DNA of 5,464 nt from an uncultured Streptococcus sp. (GTDB taxonomy: Bacteria; Bacillota; Bacilli; Lactobacillales; Streptococcaceae), in assembly GCA_902479835.1 (NCBI GenBank), contig CABSQC010000081.1, positions 1 through 5,464 on the forward strand, given 5' to 3'. The translations under genes were made by a program, and so were the position numbers. Below the pieces are notes generated by a model, which was given only the letters and a program-made list of their open reading frames with translations, made no database searches and had not been told where the DNA came from. Below, piece after piece: positions 1-5,464 of this stretch. Numbering within the stretch: position 1 is the first letter of the stretch; every line of letters starts with the position of its first letter.

Positions 1-1138
1 AGCCATTAGCAAATAGAACTGGCTCTCCAATCGCATAGCTTTTAACAGGATTTTTTGGGTTAAAATTCTTTAATTTTTCTTTTATCTTTTGTCCGTCACT
101 ATTATTTCCAGATGGGATGGTCCAAGAGATATTATTCTCATCTTGCTTACCATACTGATTATCCCCCTTCATTTGTTGAGGGATTTGTAAGAGAATAGCC
201 AAGTTTTTTAAATCAATTCGAACATCACCTTGATTTGTCACTTCCATTTCAACCGTGAATTCCGTAGGCGAAGTTTTACTATAAGCATAACCGGATAATG
301 AGGTTGCCTCGAAATTTTTGTTAACTAACTGTTGTAAAACTGTTGAAAGCATGATATAGGAAATATGATCATCTCGATTTGTTTCTTTTTCAGCATACCT
401 TTGATGGAATTCATCGAGCCAATCATAGAACGCTTGATTGAAATCTGACTCATTAGGATTTTTATAATATTTATTCCCTCTCGATAAAAGCTCTGGGAAG
501 TAAGTTGGTACCTGAATGCGAATGAATACTTTGTTTCCCTTAACTGCATAGCCCTTTAATTCATATTTTTTTCCAAAGCTCAATGCATTCGTCATGAGCT
601 TCAAATACATGGGACCATATATTTTGAGGGGGTACTTCTCACCAAGATATTCCACATAAGTATTTGGATCAAAAGTACTACTGTTTTTTTCAATTTTAGG
701 GATAATATAATCGTTCCAGAGTCGAGTATACATATCCTCTTGATTTTTTGCCCCATTGGCCTTGATTACTGTGTCTATTCTACTTTGATCTACATAGACT
801 CCTTCAACGACCTGCAAAGCTTTTTGAACCCTTCCTTCCTCAGATAGAGGGGCTTCATTCGGTTGCTGTCCATATATTGAAATACCATCGCTATCATCTG
901 ACCTCATATATTGTGGAAGTTTTTCGAACGTTATGTATCTGATACTGTTCTTTGCATCCCAATCAAATGTTGCTGCGGGTCCTGTCTTGTCAAAATGAAT
1001 GTTTTTTCGATCGATTTTCTTCTGTACTTCTTTATTCGAAGAACCTTGTTTTTCTATAGTTCCTTGTTTGCAGGCACTCAAACATACTGGTATAAGTACC
1101 GAACATAAGACAAGGCCCCATTTTATTTTCTTCTTCAT
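1..1138 (-). CDS. Predicted secreted lipoprotein of unknown family (3' end outside window)
   Basis: The reading frame is open from an ATG at 1138-1136 to the left edge: 379 codons, no stop seen. The N-terminus is a typical lipoprotein signal peptide: a basic start (MKKKIK), a hydrophobic stretch at about residues 7-19, and a lipobox LSAC at residues 20-23. Cys23 should therefore be lipidated and the mature protein anchored outside the membrane. The next ~25 residues are polar and Lys/Glu/Ser rich, like a linker. The rest is soluble in character, with many Tyr, Asn and Lys, a helical part around 95-150 and beta-like alternating stretches around 195-220 and 285-320 (for example FTVEMEVTNQGDVRIDL). 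I do not recognise the family; a DUF5105-like streptococcal lipoprotein is a guess only. The start is supported by a strong ribosome site and a promoter just upstream, so it is its own transcription unit. It is clearly more AT-rich than the operon to its right, suggesting a different history. Confidence 0.88.
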   Translation of the reverse strand, partial: MKKKIKWGLVLCSVLIPVCLSACKQGTIEKQGSSNKEVQKKIDRKNIHFDKTGPAATFDWDAKNSIRYITFEKLPQYMRSDDSDGISIYGQQPNEAPLSEEGRVQKALQVVEGVYVDQSRIDTVIKANGAKNQEDMYTRLWNDYIIPKIEKNSSTFDPNTYVEYLGEKYPLKIYGPMYLKLMTNALSFGKKYELKGYAVKGNKVFIRIQVPTYFPELLSRGNKYYKNPNESDFNQAFYDWLDEFHQRYAEKETNRDDHISYIMLSTVLQQLVNKNFEATSLSGYAYSKTSPTEFTVEMEVTNQGDVRIDLKNLAILLQIPQQMKGDNQYGKQDENNISWTIPSGNNSDGQKIKEKLKNFNPKNPVKSYAIGEPVLFANG

Positions 1139-1143
1139 TCCAT

Positions 1144-1151
1144 CTCCTCCT
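1144..1151 (-). promoter_or_regulatory. Ribosome binding site of the lipoprotein gene
   Basis: Read on the minus strand this is AGGAGGAG, a near-perfect Shine-Dalgarno sequence, five bases before the ATG at 1138. It decides the start. Another ATG at 1143-1141 overlaps this site but reads ATG GAA TGA and stops at once, so it cannot be the start. Confidence 0.85.
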
Positions 1152-1163
1152 AATCTCATCCTC

Positions 1164-1192
1164 ATTTTACCATCAATCACCCCTTTTGTCAG
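1164..1192 (-). promoter_or_regulatory. Sigma-A-type promoter of the lipoprotein gene
   Basis: On the minus strand the -35 box is CTGACA (1192-1187), followed by a 17-base spacer and the -10 box TAAAAT (1169-1164). Each box matches five of six consensus bases. The -10 is preceded by TGG, giving the TGn extended -10 motif common in streptococci. The start of transcription should fall near 1157, leaving a leader of only about 20 bases that holds the ribosome site. A second possible -35 (TTGACT, 1196-1191) lies 21 bases from the -10, which is too far. I see no clear operator palindrome. Confidence 0.7.
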
Positions 1193-1194
1193 TC

Positions 1195-1226
1195 AAATAG
1201 ATAAGGCTGGGACAAAAGTCCTAGCC
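1195..1226 (-). terminator. Candidate intrinsic terminator at the end of the six-gene operon
   Basis: Read on the minus strand, GGCTAGGAC, a TTTT loop and GTCCCAGCC form a 9-base stem with one A/C mismatch (1226-1205). The following ten bases, 1204-1195, contain seven T. It is downstream of the acetyltransferase gene and just before the lipoprotein promoter, the expected place for an operon end. The T tract is interrupted, so termination may be leaky. On the plus strand the mismatch becomes a G-U pair, but the next bases are not a T tract and no plus-strand gene needs terminating. The hairpin is also the outer end of the repeat described below, so it may be repeat structure and not a dedicated terminator. 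Confidence 0.4.
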
Positions 1227-1377
1227 TCTCAATTGTTTTTGGATTGTCGAGCAAGACGCAGTGGGTGATTGGGCTCTACTACGCTGATTTCATCAGCTTT
1301 TACAGCCCTACTCAACTGTGCGGAGGTGTGACGACGAAATCGAATTTTAACGAATTACCGATTTCTGTCCCACTCTC
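1205..1377. repeat. Structured palindromic intergenic repeat, MITE-like, about 173 bp
   Basis: The stretch between the acetyltransferase stop codon and the lipoprotein promoter is full of nested inverted repeats. The outer ends pair: TGGGACA at 1208-1214 matches the reverse complement of 1366-1372, and the match extends imperfectly inward (10 of 12 bases). Inside are a hairpin at 1205-1226, a long central hairpin at 1271-1308 with partial pairing reaching out to CAGT 1259-1262 / ACTG 1315-1318, and a perfect 7-base pair of arms at 1336-1342 and 1359-1365. No protein-coding frame fits. From memory, sequences of this kind (GTGGGACAGAAATCG at one end, AGGACTTTTGTCCCAGCC at the other) recur between genes in viridans streptococci. 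That is recall and not a search, and only one copy is visible here. It is not the pneumococcal BOX element as I know it. It could be a small non-autonomous mobile element or a structured RNA or transcription-end module. Confidence 0.7.
1271..1308. other. Central hairpin of the repeat element
   Basis: GGGCT (1271-1275) pairs with AGCCC (1304-1308), and GCTGAT (1283-1288) pairs perfectly with ATCAGC (1292-1297) around a TTC loop. An internal loop of seven bases on one side and six on the other separates the two stems. The hairpin can form in RNA of either strand. Most operon read-through RNA would be the minus-strand form, where the loop is GAA. Confidence 0.65.
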
Positions 1378-1782
1378 TTATTTCATATAAATCATCCCTG
1401 TACAGGCTTGCTCTGAAAGTTCGATAAAGCCGAGAGACTGGTAAAAGGCAAGATTCTTCTCGCTCCGTTCGGTGGCAAGGAGCCGTTGATAGACATTAGG
1501 GAAGGTCGCTAAAGCCTCTGTTAAGAGTTTCCTTCCGATACCTTGGCGCTGGTGATCTGGTCGTACCAAAAGGTCCTGCACAAAAATGACAGAGTGGCCA
1601 TCTCCTACCAAGCGAATGTAGGCGACGAGCTCTTTCTCATCATAGACAGCCAACTGCCAGAGACTGGCTTTGACAGCTTCTGCTAGCATAGATGGGTTCT
1701 TGGTATAATTGGTCCAGCCGACCGAGCTGTAGAGTGCGACTAGGTCTGTCATCGCTGGAATTTCTTGTTTATAATCTAACAT
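1378..1782 (-). CDS. GNAT-family N-acetyltransferase
   Basis: This 134-residue protein is the length of a single GNAT domain, which moves an acetyl group from acetyl-CoA to an amine. The acetyl-CoA pyrophosphate loop is visible as Q78-R-Q-G-I-G83, preceded by the typical strand VQDLLVRPDHQ (68-78). Motif B near the C-terminus is NLAFYQSLGF (110-119), with Tyr114 in the place of the usual general-acid tyrosine. The N-terminal part (VGWTNYTKNP, 21-30) resembles small bacterial acetyltransferases related to the arylalkylamine/YjcF-type branch, but the substrate cannot be predicted. The ATG is one base after the methyltransferase stop codon. Its ribosome site, AGGAG at 1792-1788, lies in the last codons of that gene, so the two are probably coupled. 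It is the last gene of the operon; the repeat element begins immediately after its TAA stop. Confidence 0.9.
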   Translation of the reverse strand: MLDYKQEIPAMTDLVALYSSVGWTNYTKNPSMLAEAVKASLWQLAVYDEKELVAYIRLVGDGHSVIFVQDLLVRPDHQRQGIGRKLLTEALATFPNVYQRLLATERSEKNLAFYQSLGFIELSEQACTGMIYMK

Positions 1783-1783
1783 C

Positions 1784-2494
1784 TTAACTCCTTTTTAACC
1801 TATAGTGCTGGAAGAAGGCGATATCACGGTAAGGGGACTCTTGGCAAACAGCTAGCTCCATCTTGAGCATAGACTCTCGCCAGCCTTCTTGGCCCTTGAA
1901 GCGATTGTCCTGCAAGGCATAAAAGACTCGAATTCCTTGATAGTCCTGAACTTCGAGGGCTAGATCTTCTACTTCTGCGTCAAGATCATAGGCCTGGGCC
2001 AAGCCCATGGAGTGGGTTTCCAGATCTTGGCCAGCTAAGAGATCAAGGGCCTTCTGAGGATCATTTTCAAAGACGACTGTCTGTAGGACGCGGCCAACTT
2101 CATTATGCTTGACGATAGAGAGCAGGCCACCTGGTTTCAAGAGACGGGTGAATTCCTTGAGAACATCCTTGCGATTCCCTACATACTCCAAGACATTGTG
2201 GCAGAGGATGACCTCAAAGCTGGCATCTTCAAGACTTGCCAACTGGTCCAGACTTCCGACCAGTTGCTGGTAGGGATGGTCTTGGGCCCGCAAGGCCACC
2301 ATTTCCTCATTAGGCTCCACAGCAAGAACCTCATTATCTTGTGCCAGGTGGTTGGCTACAAGGCCGAAACCACTGCCAAAATCAAGCACCCGCTTTCCCT
2401 TGATGTCCTTTAATTGGTCAAAAAGAATATCATAATAGATCTGTCCCCAGGGTTGCTGGAGATTTTCTAAATAAGCTTGTATATTGGCTGCCAT
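1784..2494 (-). CDS. Class I SAM-dependent methyltransferase, CmoM/SmtA-like
   Basis: This 236-residue protein is a Rossmann-type methyltransferase. Motif I is VLDFGSGFG (36-44), the acidic ribose-binding residue is Glu60 in VLAVEPNEEM, motif IV is LCHNVLEYV (97-105), and LLKPGG is at 118-123. The C-terminal part (GIRVF 187-191, then MLKMELAVCQESPY at 209-222) resembles, from memory, the matching parts of E. coli CmoM (HAVLEWV, GVRVF, LELETRYCRQEPY). CmoM methylates the carboxyl group of 5-carboxymethoxyuridine at tRNA position 34. A role in tRNA modification would suit the neighbouring RNase Z and HflX, but this is inference, and a small-molecule methyltransferase remains possible. AGGAGG at 2506-2501 overlaps the stop codon of the dehydrogenase gene and lies six bases from the ATG, so translation should be efficient and coupled. 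Base composition matches the rest of the operon. Confidence 0.88.
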   Translation of the reverse strand: MAANIQAYLENLQQPWGQIYYDILFDQLKDIKGKRVLDFGSGFGLVANHLAQDNEVLAVEPNEEMVALRAQDHPYQQLVGSLDQLASLEDASFEVILCHNVLEYVGNRKDVLKEFTRLLKPGGLLSIVKHNEVGRVLQTVVFENDPQKALDLLAGQDLETHSMGLAQAYDLDAEVEDLALEVQDYQGIRVFYALQDNRFKGQEGWRESMLKMELAVCQESPYRDIAFFQHYRLKRS

Positions 2495-2504
2495 CTAGCT
2501 CCTC

Positions 2505-3260
2505 CTATTTGAAGTTAAACATCTTGCTGGCGAGCTTGTCCGAGATACGTGGGAAAAGGGTATAGAGCTTGTGGGTCAGGTTCAAGAGCCAAGGCAAATT
2601 AAGCTCGCGTTTTGGTTTTCCAAAGTTTTTAACGATCTTCTTAGCCACAAAGTCTGGTTCCAAAATGTAGCGGTCCACAGCCTTGACATAGCTTCCGTCA
2701 GGATCTGCCTGGTCAAAGAAGGTAGTCCGGATTGGGCCTGGATTGACTGTCGTCACATGGACACCAAAGGGCATGAGTTCCAAACGCAAAGCGTTAGAGA
2801 AGCCGATGGCTGCAAACTTGGTGGCCGAATAAAGGCTGGATTTAGCAGTTGCTACTAAGCCCGCCATGCTGACGATATTGACAATGTGCCCCTTGCCTGC
2901 TTCCTTCATGTGTGTACCAATCAAGCGTGAAAGCTGCATGAGAGCAAAGGTATTGACCTCAAACATCTCTCGCACCTGCTGGTCAGAAATGCGATCAAAG
3001 TCCTCAAAGATGCCATAGCCTGCATTGTTGACCAAAACATCGATCTGTCCATAGCGCTGATAGAGATCTTCGACTAGCTGTTGGACAGCTGAGGAGTCTG
3101 TGATATCAAGCCCGATGCATTCGGCCTGAGGATGGCTAGCATAGAGGTCTTCCAGTTTTTCTTGATTTCTGCCTAGGAGAATCAGCCGATCTTCAGGGAG
3201 GAGCTTGACCATTTCTTGGGCCAAACCTCCACTTGCTCCTGTTATGAGAATGGTTCGCAT
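2505..3260 (-). CDS. Short-chain dehydrogenase/reductase (SDR family)
   Basis: With the ATG at 3260 this is a 251-residue classical SDR, an NAD(P)-dependent oxidoreductase of the cytoplasm. The cofactor loop is TGASGGLA (7-14), Arg31 after the second strand favours NADPH, the NNAG motif is at 78-81, and Asn103 sits in the usual helix-4 position. The catalytic residues are Ser131, Tyr144 and Lys148 (YSATK), followed by PGPIRT (174-179). The loop has Ala14 where the classical TGxxxGxG has its last glycine. The C-terminus is basic (KPKRELNLPWLLNLTHKLY) and may lie against a membrane or partner. The frame is open 35 codons further upstream to 3365, but that part lies inside rnz and has no SDR character. 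The chosen ATG follows the rnz stop by one base and fits the family's start. The substrate is unknown. Confidence 0.92.
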   Translation of the reverse strand: MRTILITGASGGLAQEMVKLLPEDRLILLGRNQEKLEDLYASHPQAECIGLDITDSSAVQQLVEDLYQRYGQIDVLVNNAGYGIFEDFDRISDQQVREMFEVNTFALMQLSRLIGTHMKEAGKGHIVNIVSMAGLVATAKSSLYSATKFAAIGFSNALRLELMPFGVHVTTVNPGPIRTTFFDQADPDGSYVKAVDRYILEPDFVAKKIVKNFGKPKRELNLPWLLNLTHKLYTLFPRISDKLASKMFNFK

Positions 3261-3261
3261 C

Positions 3262-4191
3262 TTAGATCTCCACTTCTTCCAAATCTTTGACGACATAGAC
3301 ATTTTCAAAAATGCTGGACGCATCCCTGCGCAATTGACTGATGTCTTTTGATAAGAAGCGAGCACTGATGTGGTTCAAAAGAAGGCGTTTGGCGCCAGCT
3401 TCACGCGCTACTTCTGCCGCCTGCATATTGGTCGAGTGGCCGTGTTTCTTAGCAATCTTCTCATCTCCCTTGCCATAGGTGGACTCATGGACCAAGACAT
3501 CCGCATTGACTCCAAGGCGAACGCTGGCATCAGTCTTCCTGGTGTCTCCTAGGATCGTGATAATCTTACCAGGTCGAGGGGCTGAAATATAGTCAGCTGC
3601 AATGATCTTAGTGCCATCTTCCAGGGTGACGTCTTGGCCATTTTTTACTTTCCCAAAGAGCGGTCCAAAAGGAACTCCTGCCGCCTTCAACTTCTCTGCA
3701 TCCAGTGTTCCTTCGAGGTCCTTCTGCATAATCCGGTAACCTACACAGAAAATGGTGTGGTCCAAAGCTTCGGCATAAACCGTAAATTTATCGGTTTCTA
3801 AAATTTTTCCTAGAGAGTTTTCATCGAATTCATGAAAATGGATGCGGTAAGGCAGGCGAGACCCCGATACGCGAAGACTGGTCATGACAAAGGATTTGAT
3901 GCCAGCTGGACCATAAATATCCAGATCCGTCTGCTCTTCATTGGCCTGAAAGGCCCGGCTAGAGAGGAAACCTGGCAAACCAAAAATATGGTCTCCGTGT
4001 AGGTGAGTAATAAAGATCTTGCTAACCTTTCGCGGACGAATGGTCGTTTCTAAAATTTGATTCTGTGTCGCCTCGCCACAATCAAAGAGCCAGACTTCAT
4101 TGATCTCATCTAGTAATTTGAGCGCTAAGCTCGATACATTACGGGCTTTTGAGGGTTGCCCAGCTCCCGTTCCTAAAAATTGAATGTCCAT
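3262..4191 (-). CDS. rnz: Ribonuclease Z (tRNA 3' endonuclease)
   Basis: This is a full-length 309-residue RNase Z (the B. subtilis enzyme is about 307). It is a zinc-dependent metallo-beta-lactamase-fold endonuclease that cuts the 3' trailer from tRNA precursors, mainly those lacking an encoded CCA. The N-terminus [18 protein letters not shown] is typical. The metal site is complete: HLHGDH with His63, His65, Asp67 and His68, then His145 (LDHT), Asp216 (LGDTRKTD) and His274 (LLNHISARF). The HEST stretch (235-238) and His252 are also present. The insert at about 160-200, with GVPFGPL, corresponds to the flexible arm that grips the tRNA elbow. The ATG follows the previous stop codon by three bases. 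The Shine-Dalgarno is weak (a GAAAG run just before that stop), so translation may depend on coupling to the upstream gene. I see no missing catalytic residue. Confidence 0.97.
   Translation of the reverse strand: MDIQFLGTGAGQPSKARNVSSLALKLLDEINEVWLFDCGEATQNQILETTIRPRKVSKIFITHLHGDHIFGLPGFLSSRAFQANEEQTDLDIYGPAGIKSFVMTSLRVSGSRLPYRIHFHEFDENSLGKILETDKFTVYAEALDHTIFCVGYRIMQKDLEGTLDAEKLKAAGVPFGPLFGKVKNGQDVTLEDGTKIIAADYISAPRPGKIITILGDTRKTDASVRLGVNADVLVHESTYGKGDEKIAKKHGHSTNMQAAEVAREAGAKRLLLNHISARFLSKDISQLRRDASSIFENVYVVKDLEEVEI
3268..3273 (-). promoter_or_regulatory. Ribosome binding site deciding the dehydrogenase start
   Basis: The minus strand reads GTGGAG, then seven bases that include the rnz stop TAA, then the ATG at 3260. 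This site lies in the last codons of rnz and supports the short start over the longer open frame beginning at 3365. The arrangement suggests translational coupling to rnz. Confidence 0.65.
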
Positions 4192-4194
4192 TGT

Positions 4195-4824
4195 CTACTT
4201 TCTATCTATATAAATCATGGCCGTCCGGTTCTCTGAACGGAACGAAAGGTTGAAAGGATAGGCTTGAGCCTGCTCAAGCAGCTCCTCCTGGTTATATCCT
4301 GACAGTTTCAAGCGTCCATCTTCCAAGGTCATCAAGTCAGTCAGGGCAGAGAGGGCCTCTGTTTTGGTCGCCACTTCTGGGCCGGCCTCTTGCAGACAGA
4401 TCTTACCATCTTTTTCGAAGACCAAACAATGTGGAAAGATCTCTGCGACTTCAAATAATATGGCAGGAGTGATATCTTCTGCTGGATGTTCAGCAAAGAC
4501 ACAGGCAAACACTTCATTTACGTAAGCCAAGCCATAAGACTTCCCTGATAAGTTGAGGCGGATAAAAGGCTTCCGTTCATCAAAGTTTTGCTGAACTGTG
4601 AATAAGTCAAATGCCCGGCTCAGGTCCAAGAAATAATCCATGGCCTCCTTGGGGCTCTTCTTTTGATAGAGCTCAGCAAAATAGGCGTTGATCACACTTG
4701 GGGGAGGCGTAATCACACGGAGACGCAATTCCTCAGGGATCGTGCTTAAAAGATTGGTCAGATAGACCCGATCGAGGCTGGTATAGCCTCCATATTTTAT
4801 TGCCAAATCAACGTAATCCGTCAT
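4195..4824 (-). CDS. Conserved hypothetical protein between hflX and rnz
   Basis: I do not recognise a named domain in this 209-residue soluble protein. It has no signal peptide or membrane segment. The N-terminal half is helical (MTDYVDLAIKYGGYTSLDRV, then an STIPEELRLRVITPPPSVIN stretch at about 25-44). The middle has beta-like strands (KSYGLAYVNEVFACVF), and the C-terminus ends with NRTAMIYIDRK. The frame is open upstream to 4917, but those 31 residues are basic, unlike the rest, and lie in the C-terminal coding region of hflX. The ATG at 4824 has a GGAAG site six bases away and overlaps the hflX stop by 17 bases, so I choose it. The gene is followed three bases later by rnz. As I recall, an ORF of this kind sits between hflX and rnz in other streptococci, which suggests a role linked to RNA or ribosomes; the sequence itself shows no such function. 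Confidence 0.85.
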   Translation of the reverse strand: MTDYVDLAIKYGGYTSLDRVYLTNLLSTIPEELRLRVITPPPSVINAYFAELYQKKSPKEAMDYFLDLSRAFDLFTVQQNFDERKPFIRLNLSGKSYGLAYVNEVFACVFAEHPAEDITPAILFEVAEIFPHCLVFEKDGKICLQEAGPEVATKTEALSALTDLMTLEDGRLKLSGYNQEELLEQAQAYPFNLSFRSENRTAMIYIDRK

Positions 4825-5464
4825 AAAATTCTTCCAACTTCCACTTATTTTTCTCTGCGATATAACCTTGAATGACTTCGACATCCTCTTCAAATTCGCG
4901 CTGGTCAATGATCGCAACTGTTTCTAAATCATGTGTCCGATAAGATTTTGAAAAGGGAACGCGAATGGTAAAGGGAACAAAGAGCTCTCTCAGTTTTTCT
5001 AGAAGCAAAGCCTGGAGATCTTCACGGGCTGTCTCAGAGCGCGCTGAAATCAGGCTAAAAGGTGTCTGGGTTGGTGTAAAGTCTGCAACTTTATCTGCTT
5101 TGTTGTAAAGCGTCAAGCGAGGGATCTCCAGCATATCCAGGTCCTTCATGATCGAAAGCACGGTCTTTTCATGCTCTTCATGATTGGGGTCAGATGCATC
5201 GATGACATGGACCAGGAGGTCTACATTCTTACTTTCTTCCAGGGTCGACTTAAAGCTCGAAACCAACTCTGTTGGTAGATCTTGGATAAAGCCAACCGTA
5301 TCGGTCAGCGTCACTTGCAGATTGCCTGTTAGATGGATGCTCTTGGTTGTGGCGTCCAAGGTCGCAAAGAGTTCATCGGCTTCATACTGGCTCTTACTGG
5401 TCAACTGATTCATAATAGTCGACTTTCCTGCATTGGTATAGCCGATCAGACCAATCTTGAAGAC
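4808..5464 (-). CDS. hflX: GTPase HflX, C-terminal 218 residues (5' end outside window)
   Basis: The frame enters from the right edge and ends with TGA at 4810-4808. All GTPase motifs are visible: G1/Walker A GYTNAGKST (visible residues 8-16), G2 around FATLDATTK, G3 DTVGFI, G4 YNKAD and G5 SARSE. A short C-terminal domain follows and ends in KLEEFYDGLR. The missing part is the N-terminal nucleotide-binding/ribosome-contact domain and linker, about half the usual ~410-residue protein. HflX binds the 50S subunit and can split stalled or hibernating 70S ribosomes using GTP; that is family knowledge. The sequence has an Asn-Ala-Gly-Lys-Ser P-loop, as in other Obg/HflX-superfamily members. An internal ATG at 5413 is not the start because it lies within the P-loop region. 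The promoter of the operon must be beyond the window. Confidence 0.95.
   Translation of the reverse strand, partial: VFKIGLIGYTNAGKSTIMNQLTSKSQYEADELFATLDATTKSIHLTGNLQVTLTDTVGFIQDLPTELVSSFKSTLEESKNVDLLVHVIDASDPNHEEHEKTVLSIMKDLDMLEIPRLTLYNKADKVADFTPTQTPFSLISARSETAREDLQALLLEKLRELFVPFTIRVPFSKSYRTHDLETVAIIDQREFEEDVEVIQGYIAEKNKWKLEEFYDGLR
4829..4835 (-). promoter_or_regulatory. Ribosome binding site deciding the start of the 209-residue ORF
   Basis: The minus strand reads GGAAGAA. The core GGAAG (4835-4831) is six bases before the ATG at 4824, inside the last codons of hflX. It supports the 209-residue form over the 240-residue open frame. Confidence 0.55.

Noticed and set aside
325..549. Small minus-strand open frame of 74 codons
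   Set aside because: It is a different frame within the lipoprotein gene, whose own frame is open over the whole region and has a start signal.
911..1268. Two overlapping plus-strand open frames (65 and 89 codons)
   Set aside because: They are antisense to the lipoprotein gene and run into the repeat; the Phe-rich translations are what antisense of Lys/Glu codons gives.
1205..1377. CRISPR array, riboswitch or tRNA as explanation for the intergenic structure
   Set aside because: There are no regularly spaced direct repeats and no cloverleaf. The structure follows the GNAT gene and lies upstream of the lipoprotein promoter, so it is not in a 5' leader.
2105..2413. Plus-strand open frame of 102 codons
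   Set aside because: It is antisense to the methyltransferase gene, which has clear family motifs; no domain or ribosome site supports it.
2571..2858. Plus-strand open frame of 95 codons
   Set aside because: It is antisense to the dehydrogenase gene; no recognisable features.
3261..3365. Longer start for the dehydrogenase (35 extra residues)
   Set aside because: The extension lies within the end of rnz, has no SDR features, and the ATG at 3260 has a proper ribosome site and gives the standard SDR N-terminus.
3370..3552. Plus-strand open frame with a hydrophobic stretch
   Set aside because: It is antisense to conserved RNase Z coding sequence, so the apparent membrane segment is accidental.
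4825..4917. Longer start for the hflX-rnz intervening ORF (31 extra residues)
   Set aside because: It overlaps the hflX C-terminus out of frame, is unusually basic, and the ATG at 4824 has a better-placed ribosome site.
5184..5408. Plus-strand open frame of 74 codons
   Set aside because: It is antisense to the HflX GTPase domain.

Overview
The window looks like a chromosomal segment from a Streptococcus, most likely a viridans (mitis/sanguinis-type) species. The reasons are the hflX – unknown ORF – rnz – SDR gene order, the strong AGGAGG-type ribosome sites, low-to-medium GC, and a structured intergenic repeat that I recall from this group. The species cannot be fixed from sequence alone. 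All real genes are on the minus strand, so the window is best read from right to left.

Right to centre (5464 down to 1378) is one tightly packed six-gene run. It contains the C-terminal part of the ribosome-associated GTPase HflX (cut by the window edge), a 209-residue protein of unknown function overlapping it by 17 bases, RNase Z (rnz), a 251-residue short-chain dehydrogenase, a class I SAM methyltransferase that resembles the tRNA wobble-uridine methyltransferase CmoM, and a small GNAT acetyltransferase. Gaps are 10 bases or fewer and several ribosome sites lie inside the preceding gene, so the run is almost certainly co-transcribed and partly translationally coupled. HflX (ribosome rescue), RNase Z (tRNA 3' maturation) and the possible tRNA methyltransferase suggest a translation/tRNA theme. 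The SDR and GNAT have no predicted substrate.

Between 1377 and about 1205 lies a palindromic, structured intergenic repeat. It starts directly after the GNAT stop codon and ends in a hairpin that could terminate the operon. A good sigma-A-type promoter with an extended -10 follows immediately.

Left (1138 down to 1) is a gene for a secreted lipoprotein with a clear signal peptide and lipobox, running off the left edge. It is much more AT-rich than the operon (54 G/C in 180 sampled bases against 93 in 180) and I do not recognise its family. The repeat and the composition break coincide, so the left part may be accessory DNA joined to a conserved operon. I see no rRNA, tRNA, CRISPR array or transposase gene.
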